Shown piece by piece: positions 7,862-15,687 of a stretch of DNA of 64,000 nucleotides (within the stretch, counting starts at the first letter, position 1; every line of letters starts with the position of its first letter). The translations under genes were made by a program, and so were the position numbers. The notes below the pieces were generated by a model. That model worked only from the letters and a program-made list of their open reading frames with translations. It was not told where the DNA came from and did not search any database. The DNA comes from PALSA-612 sp963846915 (GTDB lineage Bacteria > Actinomycetota > Thermoleophilia > Gaiellales > Gaiellaceae): NCBI GenBank assembly GCA_963846915.1, contig CAWJXV010000004.1, positions 62,001 to 126,000 on the forward strand, in the 5' to 3' direction.

Positions 7862-10140
7862 GCGGCCGCGACTGCTCTGGTCGCCCGGTGGCGAACGACG
7901 ACGGGCAGCTCGGCGGTGTCGAGCGCAAGCTGGGCGCGGTGGAAGGCGAGAGTCGATTCGGCGCCCTCGTTTCCGTTGATGTCGTCTTCGCCGAGGCCGT
8001 CGCCGCAGCCTCCGGTCGCAAAGTCGTAGAGCGGGCGGTTGAGCCGGTTGCGTCCAAGGAACCAGTCGAAGGCCGTTTGAGCTCTCGCACCGTGCTCCGG
8101 ATCGTGCGTGACCGCGAAGGCGGCCAGCTCGGCCTCGACCAGGGCCGACGCATCGAGCGGTTGCTCGTCACCATCTCCAGGGGCCGGCTCGTCACGGTGC
8201 CGACCGCAGTGGCCCGGGAGCCGAAGCATTCCGTCGGCGAGCCCGCACTCGTCCCCGAGCCAGCTGAGCGACTCGAGCCCTGCTGCCACGGCGTCCTGCC
8301 TGCCGAGCGCCTCTCCTCCGACGATCAGCGCCTGTGGGACGCGGGCGTTGTCGTAGCGGAGATCGTCCTCGAACCAGCGCCATGTGTCGGACGCCGTGCG
8401 CTCATAGGCGTCTACGAGTTGATCGACGAGCCGTTCGAGGAGGAGGCGTGCATCGCGCCCCAGCCGGTCAGGATCGAGCCGCGCAATGCCGAGGATCGCG
8501 TACGCGGCCGTGCGGAGCGGTACGTCGCTGTTCAGCGACGTCACGAGCGAGGTGAGCAGCCTGCCAGCCGGTCCCACCACTCCCGGCACCCACGCGGTCG
8601 AGAGGACTTCTCCGAGCGCCCAGATCGACCGGCCGACGTGGTCTCCGATATGCCGGTCGTCGAGCCAGCGCCGCTCGTAGCTCATGAAGTTGCGCATGCC
8701 GTCGCCTTCGCCTTCCGAGGCGGATTGCAGGAAGGCGAGCGCGCGGTAGAGGATCGTCGTCCACCGCTCGTGTCCGTCGCGGCGCTCGAGTTCCATGGCC
8801 ACGACGACGAGCCGTGCCACGTCGTCGACGCAATAGCCGCTGCTCCAGTTCGGGATCACCCCGTACGCGTGCTGCACGATCCCGACGTCGTCCACCAACG
8901 TGTGCAAGTGATCGGTGCGCGCCTGGGAGAGGCGCAGATCGACCGACGGGATCGGCGTCCGCATGGGCGCAGCGGCAGCCGCCTCCCGGAGGACGCCGGC
9001 GGTGGCCTCGGCCACGGACGACCAACGGAGCTCCGAGCCGATCCGCTGTGCTTCCAGTCGCGCGGCGGCGAGCTGCTCCGGTTGCTCGATGTAGTCGCAG
9101 ACCGCATCCGCGAGTGCCTGCGGGTCGGCGAACGGCACGGTTGTGCCTGCGCCCGAGGCGAGGACGTCCTCGGCATACCAGTAGGGGGTCGAGACGGCGG
9201 CACAGCCTGCGGCAAGCGCAAAGGTGAGCGCGCCGGAGGCGATCTGCTCGCGGTTTCTGTACGGGGTCACGAAGACGTCCGTCGCGGCGAGCAAGTCGGC
9301 GAGCTCGTCGATCGACAGGAAGCGGTCGTCGAACGCAACGTGGCCCTCCAAGCCCAGGTCCACCACCTGGCGCTCGAGCTGCAAGCGATACTTCTCGCCC
9401 TCGCGCCGAGCCACCTGCGGGTGGGTGCGACCCGCGATCATGTACAGGACTTCGGGGTGCCGCTCGACGATCGCCGGCAGCGCCTCCAACGCTGTCTCGA
9501 GGCCCTTGCCGGCCGATAGGAGCCCGAACGTGGAGAGCAGAAACCGAGCCTGCATCCCTTCGTAGCCTCCCTTGCCGGGGGTGACGTACACCGGTCGCCG
9601 GCCGGCGGCGTGCTCCGCGCGGCGCTGGCCGAGGAGCGCGGGCGCACCGTGCGGCACGATCCGGATCTTCTCCGCCGGGCAGGCCTGCAGCTCGATCAGG
9701 AGACGGCGTGCGGTCTCGGTCATCACGATCACGCGTTCGGCCTCGCGGCACAGCGCAAGGAGCACGTCGAACTGATGCGGCGCAGGCTTCGAGAGCAACG
9801 TGTGCAGGGTCACGACGAGCGGTTGCGAGAGCTCTCGCGCGAACGACAGGACGTACTCCCCTTCCGGGCCACCGTAGATCCCGTACTCGTGCTGGAGCAG
9901 GACGACGTCGACGTCGAGGCGGCCCAGCAGCCTGGCTGCGCGGACGTAGTCGCCGCGGACCGACTGCGAGACCGTGGCGAGCACGTCGGTCTGCTGAGGG
10001 CTGGACGGCTCGTCGACGACCACCAGCAATCCGACGTCGTCAATGCCGGGCGCGTCGACCAACGCGCTCCGCATGTCAGAGGAGAAGACGCCTATGCCGC
10101 ATGGACGCGGGGGAAAGGTGGACAGGATCGCGCTACGCAC
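7858..10140 (-). CDS. GT4 glycosyltransferase fused to a C-terminal alpha-helical (glycosidase-like) domain
   Basis: A 760-residue fusion. Residues 1 to about 375 form a GT-B glycosyltransferase of family 4: MRSAILSTFPPRPCGIGVFS at the start, LQHEYGIYGG, a Rossmann segment LSTFGLLSAGKGLETALEAL and a donor-site region VFVTPYRNREQIASGALTFA. Residues about 395-760 are helical with paired WSSGYCVDDVARLV, RWLDDRHIGDHVGRSIWAL and TWRWFEDDLRYDNARVP motifs, which suggest an (alpha/alpha) barrel as in glycoside hydrolases or epimerases. The pairing with GH130 and a GH5-like enzyme suggests synthesis and trimming of a mannose-containing glycan. Donor and acceptor are unknown. Confidence 0.8.
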   Translation of the reverse strand: MRSAILSTFPPRPCGIGVFSSDMRSALVDAPGIDDVGLLVVVDEPSSPQQTDVLATVSQSVRGDYVRAARLLGRLDVDVVLLQHEYGIYGGPEGEYVLSFARELSQPLVVTLHTLLSKPAPHQFDVLLALCREAERVIVMTETARRLLIELQACPAEKIRIVPHGAPALLGQRRAEHAAGRRPVYVTPGKGGYEGMQARFLLSTFGLLSAGKGLETALEALPAIVERHPEVLYMIAGRTHPQVARREGEKYRLQLERQVVDLGLEGHVAFDDRFLSIDELADLLAATDVFVTPYRNREQIASGALTFALAAGCAAVSTPYWYAEDVLASGAGTTVPFADPQALADAVCDYIEQPEQLAAARLEAQRIGSELRWSSVAEATAGVLREAAAAAPMRTPIPSVDLRLSQARTDHLHTLVDDVGIVQHAYGVIPNWSSGYCVDDVARLVVVAMELERRDGHERWTTILYRALAFLQSASEGEGDGMRNFMSYERRWLDDRHIGDHVGRSIWALGEVLSTAWVPGVVGPAGRLLTSLVTSLNSDVPLRTAAYAILGIARLDPDRLGRDARLLLERLVDQLVDAYERTASDTWRWFEDDLRYDNARVPQALIVGGEALGRQDAVAAGLESLSWLGDECGLADGMLRLPGHCGRHRDEPAPGDGDEQPLDASALVEAELAAFAVTHDPEHGARAQTAFDWFLGRNRLNRPLYDFATGGCGDGLGEDDINGNEGAESTLAFHRAQLALDTAELPVVVRHRATRAVAAA

Positions 10141-10232
10141 CGCCGCGCCCTTTCATCGAGAGATCGGAATCCGACACGCCGGCATCTCGAGCGCCAGGAT
10201 CTGTCGGGTCGCACCGATTCTAGCTGCAGCGC

Positions 10233-11444
10233 TCAAACCGTCCGATCCGGCCCGCCCGCGGCATCTCGGTACCGAGCGTAGAGACGCCGGAGCTGGCCCC
10301 GCCGATTCTCGTCGAATGCGGCCCGGTCGATGTCGAGCCACGCCCCGGGGTCTTGCGGACGTACCCGTGCGGCGGCGGAACGCTCGCGGATCTGGGCCAC
10401 CGCAGGCTTTGGCTCACCGTCCGCTCGCCAGAGCCCGAAGCTCAACTCGTGCGGAGCCAGATCAAACGGGGGTACGTCGGCGAGCTCATTTGCGTAGTCC
10501 GCGAAGCACCACACGAACGCCCCGATGCAGCCTGCGGCGCGGAGGCCGTCGAGAGAGCGGCCGACGTAGCGGGCTGCGTCCGCTTCGTCGACCAGCAGGC
10601 GGTCGTCTGCGCCAGGACGTGTCCTCGTCGGCAGGCCGAACTCCTCGAACAGGATCGGAGCGCCGCCTGCAAGCCAACGGGTGACCTCGGCGAGAAAGGG
10701 GAGCACCCGATCGTCGGTGTTCCCGGCCGACCAATCAGCGTAGATCGGATACCCGTGCATCGAGACGAAGTCGCACCAGCGTGCGGCCTCGGCCGGCCCG
10801 ATTCTCCTGTCTTCCTCGAGGTCCTCCATGTGGATTCCGAGCGTCACCGGCCGCCCCGGGTCGCCACGTCGAATGGCCGTCGCCATGCGCTCGAGCCAGG
10901 CTTCGCCGGCCATCCGGCTCGGAGGAACCGTGCAGTTGGAGTTTTCGTTGCCCAGATCCCATGCCCAGACGCCCGGATGGCCCGCCAGCGCTTGCGCTGT
11001 GGCGGATGCGACCCGTTCCTGTGCGTCGACGATCTCGGCGTCGCCGTACCAGTTGCGGATACGTGTGGTCGACTGAACCCGACCTCCGGAGATGACGCGG
11101 AACCGCGGGTCGCCGGCGTCGCTTCCCGTCGCCCACGCAGGAATCCAGTTGACGCCGCTCATGTGCCCGACGAAGAGCGTGACGAGTAGGGTGACACCCG
11201 CTTCGACCGCGGCGTCCGCAGCGTCGACCAGGCGGCCCAGCATGACCCTGTCGACAGTGGATGCGGCCGGCTGAACGTCCCCCCAACGCAGAAAGACGCG
11301 CAATGTCTCGAACCCGGCTGCGGCGGCGCGGCGGAAGTCGCGACGGGTCGCGGTCGGGTCGTAGACCTGCATCCATTCCATCGCGACCTCGGCGGGCCAG
11401 TAGTTGACGCCGAGCCGGAACGCGCCCTCGTCAGGGGCGTCCAC
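10233..11444 (-). CDS. GH5-like (beta/alpha)8 glycoside hydrolase, possible mannanase or glycosidase
   Basis: A 403-residue protein with TIM-barrel glycosidase features. LGVNYWPAEVAMEW lies at the first strand, and TLRVFLRWGDVQP carries the conserved arginine. The acid/base glutamate is in WDLGNENSN (about E167), and the nucleophile is probably E268 in ILFEEFG. The histidine/tyrosine pair SMHGYP also fits clan A. There is no signal peptide, so it should act in the cytoplasm. Its GTG start lies inside the last codons of the upstream GT4 gene (14-base overlap). Location in a GT4/GH130 operon favours a manno-configured substrate, but that is inference. Confidence 0.75.
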   Translation of the reverse strand: MDAPDEGAFRLGVNYWPAEVAMEWMQVYDPTATRRDFRRAAAAGFETLRVFLRWGDVQPAASTVDRVMLGRLVDAADAAVEAGVTLLVTLFVGHMSGVNWIPAWATGSDAGDPRFRVISGGRVQSTTRIRNWYGDAEIVDAQERVASATAQALAGHPGVWAWDLGNENSNCTVPPSRMAGEAWLERMATAIRRGDPGRPVTLGIHMEDLEEDRRIGPAEAARWCDFVSMHGYPIYADWSAGNTDDRVLPFLAEVTRWLAGGAPILFEEFGLPTRTRPGADDRLLVDEADAARYVGRSLDGLRAAGCIGAFVWCFADYANELADVPPFDLAPHELSFGLWRADGEPKPAVAQIRERSAAARVRPQDPGAWLDIDRAAFDENRRGQLRRLYARYRDAAGGPDRTV

Positions 11445-12456
11445 TGGCCACGACCTCGTAGGCCTCGAGGTACTCGTCGATCATCCGTGCCCTGTCGAAC
11501 CGTTCGACGGCCTGCCTCCGGATCTGGAGGCGATCGAGGGAACCGGCCATGGCGACCGCCGCGACGGCGTCGTCGACGGCGTCCACGAGGAAACCCGTGC
11601 TGCCGTCGTCGATGAGCTCCGGCATCGAGCCGCGCCGGAACGCGATCACCGGTGTTCCGCAGGCCATCGCCTCGACGACGCTGTACCCGAATGGCTCCTC
11701 GAAGCTGATCAGATGGAGGAGCGCGTGAGCGCCTCCGAGCAGCCCGACCCGCTCCTTTGGCCCGACCGCCCCGATGAACCGGACCCGATCGCCGTCGACC
11801 CTCGGAGCGATCTCCTCGTCGAAGTACCGCTCGTCCTGGACGATCCCGGCCATCGTCAGCGGCATTCCGGAGCGCTCGGCGACCTGGATCGCCTCGACGG
11901 CGCCCTTGTCAGGGTGGATACGGCCGAAGAAGAGGAGGTAGCCGCCAGGCGCGGGGTGCAGCGCGAACGCCTCCGTGTCGATCCCGTGGTGGATCGTCGC
12001 GAGGTAATCCAACGTCGGATGGCGATCCGCGTCGCTGATCGCCACGTAGGCGCTGCGAGCGTTGTAGCGCTGGTACACGGGGAGGATCGCGGGAGACGAG
12101 AAGCCGTGGATCGTCGTCAGCAACGGCGTGTCGACGAGCTCGCTGTACGTCAACGGCAGGAAGTCGAAACTGTTGTGAATGACATCGAAGTCGGCGGCCC
12201 GCTCGAAGGCATACGCGATGTGCAGGCACTCGCTGACCTTGGGATCGACGTCGGGATCCTCCGAGTACGGCCGAGGCACGACGGAGGCAAGACGGCCGGC
12301 CGTCCGAGAATCGCCGGTCGCGAACAGCGTCACGTCGACTCCGCGCTCGACCAGGCCCTCGGTGAGCAGCGAGGCGAATTGCTCCCAAGGGCCGTACGCC
12401 CGCGGCGGGACTCGCCACGACACGGGAGCCAGCACGGCCACCCGCAATCCACTCAC
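11431..12456 (-). CDS. GT4-family glycosyltransferase
   Basis: A 341-residue GT-B glycosyltransferase. The N-terminus (LRVAVLAPVSWRVPPRAYGPWE) carries the glycine/proline-rich acceptor loop common in GT4 enzymes of this type. Residues about 165-185 (YLLFFGRIHPDKGAVEAIQV) form the linker to the donor domain. The donor-binding E-x7-E element is SFEEPFGYSVVEAMACGTPV. Probably cytosolic or peripheral to the membrane. It is the first large gene of the operon that continues with the GH5-like gene through a 14-base overlap. The sugar donor is not determinable here. Confidence 0.85.
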   Translation of the reverse strand: MSGLRVAVLAPVSWRVPPRAYGPWEQFASLLTEGLVERGVDVTLFATGDSRTAGRLASVVPRPYSEDPDVDPKVSECLHIAYAFERAADFDVIHNSFDFLPLTYSELVDTPLLTTIHGFSSPAILPVYQRYNARSAYVAISDADRHPTLDYLATIHHGIDTEAFALHPAPGGYLLFFGRIHPDKGAVEAIQVAERSGMPLTMAGIVQDERYFDEEIAPRVDGDRVRFIGAVGPKERVGLLGGAHALLHLISFEEPFGYSVVEAMACGTPVIAFRRGSMPELIDDGSTGFLVDAVDDAVAAVAMAGSLDRLQIRRQAVERFDRARMIDEYLEAYEVVASGRP

Positions 12457-12523
12457 CGTCTGGTTGTGAGCTCGACGCCCGTCGCCGCTCCGTCAGACCG
12501 GCGAGGACCGAGTCGAGGAGACG

Positions 12524-12637
12524 CTATCTGTCACCGATCTTCTGCTTCCTCGCGGCCCGCTTCTCGCTGCGGCGTTCCTTGAGGGTCTTCAGGGGCTGCT
12601 TCTTCTGCAGCTTTTTCGGCTTCTCGGAACCCTTCAT
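12524..12637 (-). CDS. small very basic protein, 37 aa
   Basis: An ATG at 12637 preceded by GGGAGG opens a 37-residue frame beginning MKGSEKPKKLQKKQPLKTLK and ending KQKIGDR. More than a third of the residues are lysine or arginine. Short lysine-rich proteins of this kind are widespread in actinobacteria and have no assigned role; nucleic-acid binding is a guess. It lies 67 bases upstream of the GT4 gene on the same strand, downstream of a cold-shock gene. Confidence 0.65.
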   Translation of the reverse strand: MKGSEKPKKLQKKQPLKTLKERRSEKRAARKQKIGDR

Positions 12638-12781
12638 CCCGACCTCCCGCTCCGTGGCTAACTAGTTGCCTGCTCCCGGTCTCTTCGCGTCGTTCCACAC
12701 CGGACGACGGCCGGTGAAACGCCCCGCACTCGATCCCTTCTCGTACGAGAATCGAACCGAGCACGGGACGCCAGTTCTCGG

Positions 12782-12991
12782 CTAGGACGCTGCCAGCGCG
12801 ACGTTCGTGGCCTCGGGGCCTTTTGCGCCCTCGGAGGGCTCGAAGCTGACCTTCGAACCTTCGGTGAGCGTCTTGAAGCCTTCACCACTGATGCTGCGGT
12901 GGTGGACGAAAACGTCCTTGCCGCCGTCATCAGGAGTGATGAAGCCGTAGCCCTTGTCGTTGCTGAACCATTTGACGGTTCCAGTTGCCAT
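12782..12991 (-). CDS. cold-shock protein, CspA family
   Basis: A 69-residue single OB-fold protein starting MATGTVKWFSNDKGYGFITP. RNP1 (KGYGFI) and RNP2 (VFVHH) motifs are intact. Such proteins bind single-stranded RNA and DNA and act as RNA chaperones. The ATG at 12991 is chosen over an upstream in-frame start because it follows GGAGGAGGTG and matches the family's N-terminus. The leader carries a CCTCC element able to pair with that ribosome binding site, shared with the second cold-shock gene at 25058. Confidence 0.95.
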   Translation of the reverse strand: MATGTVKWFSNDKGYGFITPDDGGKDVFVHHRSISGEGFKTLTEGSKVSFEPSEGAKGPEATNVALAAS

Positions 12992-13030
12992 ATACACCTC
13001 CTCCACCACTCGCGAACGCGTAGGGGAGGC
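12992..13030 (-). promoter_or_regulatory. cold-shock leader able to mask the ribosome binding site
   Basis: On the minus strand GCCTCC (within 13025-13030) can pair with GGAGGT of the ribosome binding site (12995-13004). Between them is TACGCGTTCG. The same GCCTCC-n-TACGCGTTCG arrangement precedes the other cold-shock gene at 25018-25035. A temperature- or protein-responsive structure is inferred. Confidence 0.5.
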
Positions 13031-13121
13031 AACGATCTGCAACCGGTACTCGCTCTAGTTGCCACGGAGCCTAGCAACGAGCGATCTCCTGCCTTGCCGG
13101 GCTGGCGGCCCTTGGGTTGTG

Positions 13122-13143
13122 GTAACGTACGTTACTGACGTCA
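13122..13143. promoter_or_regulatory. two adjacent palindromes, candidate operator
   Basis: GTAACGTACGTTAC (13122-13135) is a perfect 14-bp palindrome, followed immediately by TGACGTCA (13136-13143), a perfect 8-bp palindrome. They lie between the divergent cold-shock gene (start 12991) and the small gene run beginning at 13257. Binding by a dimeric repressor is plausible; no regulator gene adjoins. Confidence 0.4.
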
Positions 13144-13256
13144 CAAATGGCGTCCCCGGCAAGACGTAGCGAGCGTTGAATCACAAGCTGCGCCCGCGTC
13201 TGTCAGAACTCGCCTTCGCCGGCCGTCGCGGATCATCCGCAGAGAGCTGGTGGAGC

Positions 13257-13394
13257 ATGAGTACCTCGGAGTTCACACCCGCTTCAGGGTCGGCGGACGA
13301 TCGAATCTCGCCCCGGGCCGTCGCCCTGATGGGTCGGCTGCTGGGATTCGCGACCGGCGTTCTCTCCTCTTACCGCGCGTGTTGGCGGAGCTGA
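13257..13394 (+). CDS. small hypothetical protein, possible first gene of a small operon
   Basis: A 45-residue frame starting MSTSEFTPASGSADD after GGTGGAG. The second half is mildly hydrophobic (VALMGRLLGFATGVLSSY) and might be a short amphipathic or membrane helix. Its stop codon is two bases before the ATG of the next frame at 13397. That tight packing, not homology, is the reason for listing it. Confidence 0.3.
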   Translation: MSTSEFTPASGSADDRISPRAVALMGRLLGFATGVLSSYRACWRS

Positions 13395-13396
13395 TC

Positions 13397-13879
13397 ATGC
13401 TCGAGCCGTCAAGAAAACACGGTCACTACGACACGCGTTGGCCCGCTTCGGGCTCTACGACTGCGGACGGCGTGACAGCTAGCTGGCCTCCTGCGGTCGA
13501 GGCTGTGCAGCGGTTGCAGCCAGCCGGCGCCAATGGTGTTGGGGCGGTCGACGCGTGGGAAGGGGAGGGTGGTTCCGTCGACTTCGGGCCGCGCCATGAA
13601 AACGGCCGCGTCAACCGGTTGGAGCGGGGGTCGGTTGTTGAAGGTTTGAGCTGGGAAATGTTCTGTGAGACCTTCTACCGGGACGAGAAGAGGCACTACT
13701 TCCCGGCGATCAGCGCCTGGTCTCGCTACCGAGACGGAGATCGTTCCCAGCCGGAAGGGGCACGGCAACGGGCACCGGCTCTGGGTTCTCGGGCTGGTGA
13801 GGAGCCTGCCCTCCGCGTAGCGAACGGCGCGGTCGATCGTCCATTGCTTGCGCTTGTTGATCTTGGGAGGTTGTCGTGA
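13397..13879 (+). CDS. hypothetical protein, uncertain
   Basis: A 160-residue frame with an ATG two bases after the preceding stop and a TGA that overlaps the GTG of the next gene (GTGA at 13876). The middle (GLSWEMFCETFYRDEKRHYF) looks protein-like, but the rest has no recognisable domain and is rich in Gly, Ala and Arg. An opposite-strand frame (13409-13768) is also open, so coding on this strand rests on the gene packing alone. Confidence 0.3.
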   Translation: MLEPSRKHGHYDTRWPASGSTTADGVTASWPPAVEAVQRLQPAGANGVGAVDAWEGEGGSVDFGPRHENGRVNRLERGSVVEGLSWEMFCETFYRDEKRHYFPAISAWSRYRDGDRSQPEGARQRAPALGSRAGEEPALRVANGAVDRPLLALVDLGRLS

Positions 13880-14601
13880 TCGCGTTCTCCGTGCCGGGCG
13901 TCACGCTGGGATGGCTGGTGTTGGTCCAGGTCTGGATTCTTCTGCTTTGGTACAGATCGACCAAGAACCCGTTCGCGCGTCGGCTCGACCAGCTTCTTGC
14001 TCTGCTTCTCCCCGAGACCGAGCTGACCAGAAGCCGGCTCGTCTCGGCACCGAGCAGAGGCTTGATCAAAGGGGGGTTGGGATCGGGCCGTCTCAGTGGG
14101 TTGAGAGGCTCTGCCCGCCGGTGGCGAGGTCAGCTTCGAGCCGTCTATGCGCAGGGCTACCAGGTTGCTTCGGAGACGATCTCTTCATCGGGCGAGGTCG
14201 CGCGCGGTCACGAGCTCGTTGGAGAGACCGTGGCGGCGCTGAAGGCAGAGCGGGCCGGCGGCGATGCCAACCTGCCAACGCCGGAAGATCCGGTCGTGGT
14301 CTTCGCCTACGGGCTTGGTGCCTGGCCCTCGGGTGCGGACCTCACCAGTCTCGAACAACTGCTCGCGGAGCTCGGCGTCTCACAACCAGTGCTACGCAGC
14401 CGGTTCGAGAGCCTGATCCGCACAGTCAAGATCGCAAACCAGAACCGCGACTTCCGGGAGCTGGCAGGAGCCTCGTTCGTTCTCGGAGCCGCAGCGCGAA
14501 TCCTCGAGGCTGCAGTCGCTCCCGGCAGAAGCCTGCCCCCGCCCGGGTGGCAAGCGACGCTCAAGACACATCTGCGCCGAGCGACCAATCCGCCCCGATG
14601 A
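13876..14601 (+). CDS. hypothetical protein with one N-terminal TM helix
   Basis: A 241-residue protein with a GTG start after GGGAGG. Residues about 3-25 (FSVPGVTLGWLVLVQVWILLLWY) form a membrane helix. The rest is soluble and mostly helical with charged segments, ending in basic residues. The N-terminal helix followed by a cytoplasmic or external helical domain suggests an anchored accessory protein, but no family is recognised. It overlaps the frame upstream by four bases and is followed after 12 bases by another small gene, so it belongs to a short operon. Confidence 0.6.
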   Translation: MIAFSVPGVTLGWLVLVQVWILLLWYRSTKNPFARRLDQLLALLLPETELTRSRLVSAPSRGLIKGGLGSGRLSGLRGSARRWRGQLRAVYAQGYQVASETISSSGEVARGHELVGETVAALKAERAGGDANLPTPEDPVVVFAYGLGAWPSGADLTSLEQLLAELGVSQPVLRSRFESLIRTVKIANQNRDFRELAGASFVLGAAARILEAAVAPGRSLPPPGWQATLKTHLRRATNPPR

Positions 14602-14613
14602 GCGAGGAGAACC

Positions 14614-14865
14614 GTGTCCGCTAAGTTCGAGGATCTGACGATCGAGCAGGTCCACGTACGGACGGCAAGCGAACGACCCGTTCAGCGGGGCAAGCCGCTC
14701 TACGCCGACCGCGCCTGGACACAACTCCACGACGAAATGGTCGACGGCGAAGCTCGAACCGTCGGGGACCTTCCCAGCGCTCGCACCCGCGCGCTTCGCG
14801 CCTCGACCGAAGCACAGGCGACCAGCCAGCAAGCCCGCAGGCATCGCTCTCCTGGCACCGGGTAG
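14614..14865 (+). CDS. small hypothetical protein
   Basis: An 83-residue frame with a GTG start (MSAKFEDLTIEQVHVRTASE) after GCGAGGAG, 12 bases downstream of the membrane-anchored protein. It is hydrophilic with many Arg and Glu residues and has no recognisable motif. The clear ribosome binding site and operon position favour a real gene. Confidence 0.45.
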   Translation: MSAKFEDLTIEQVHVRTASERPVQRGKPLYADRAWTQLHDEMVDGEARTVGDLPSARTRALRASTEAQATSQQARRHRSPGTG

Positions 14866-14963
14866 CCCAAGCTCGTAGAGAGGGCACCAAGCCGGAGAGC
14901 GGACTACCAATCCGGGTCTAGAAAGATGCCGAGGCAGTGTGTACGAGCTCGGCCTAGCGGAAC

Positions 14964-15629
14964 ATGCTGGCCGCGTCCTTCCCGGACGCAAACGTGCGCT
15001 GGCGCGACGCCTACGGCGCCTACCTGATGAAGAACGGCGCGGGGACCTTCCTGCCCATGCACGGCGACGACGCCGTCCGCGTGGCGTTGATGAAGGACAG
15101 GATCGAAGGGCGTCGCCGGCGGCGGTCGCCGCGACGGCAGGAGTGGAAGTCCTGTTCGACGTCGTCCTGACGGCGGTGCTCGTCGGTCTGTCTGCGTGGC
15201 TCGGCGCTTCCGTCCTCGACTGGCACACGAGGTTGCCGCGCATCCGGCCAACCGGCGGTCATCCTGGCGCTCGTCCTCGTCGCCGTCGTGACGGCTCTTG
15301 TCGCCATTCTCACCCGGGGCGTGCACACCGGCGGCCAGGCGCTGGGGTTCGGCTTCGGGTCGAAGGTCACCACGGCCGGTCTGGACATCGTGCCGGCCGT
15401 CTCGGCGGCACGGATCATGATCGGGCCGCTGCACCTGCAGGCGCGGATCGGCGGGCGGCTCCATCGGTGCCGTCGACCCCACGCCGGCGAGCGGGGTCTC
15501 CCGAGGCAGCCGGCGCGAATCATGATCGCCTCGCTCGGATGCCTTGACACGTTCGTCAAGATTGACGGTAGGTACTTCGCCGAGCGGAACCTCGCTCGCG
15601 ACTGGAGCGAGACGCGGCCGTCGACCTGA
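14964..15629 (+). pseudogene. decayed membrane-protein-like region, several frames
   Basis: Three protein-like segments occur in different frames. Near 14964 is FPDANVRWRDAYGAYLMKNG. At about 15140-15235 is a membrane helix (VLFDVVLTAVLVGLSAWLGA). At about 15262-15400 is a second hydrophobic helix (AVILALVLVAVVTALVAILT) followed by a glycine-rich stretch. The two helices would join if about one base were changed near 15250. I read this as a broken two-TM protein beside unrelated debris. No family is recognised. Confidence 0.4.
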
Positions 15630-15687
15630 TCCCCGACGGCACGATTCGTCGGCTTCGGCACCATTCGCTGTCACGGGAGGAACGAAC

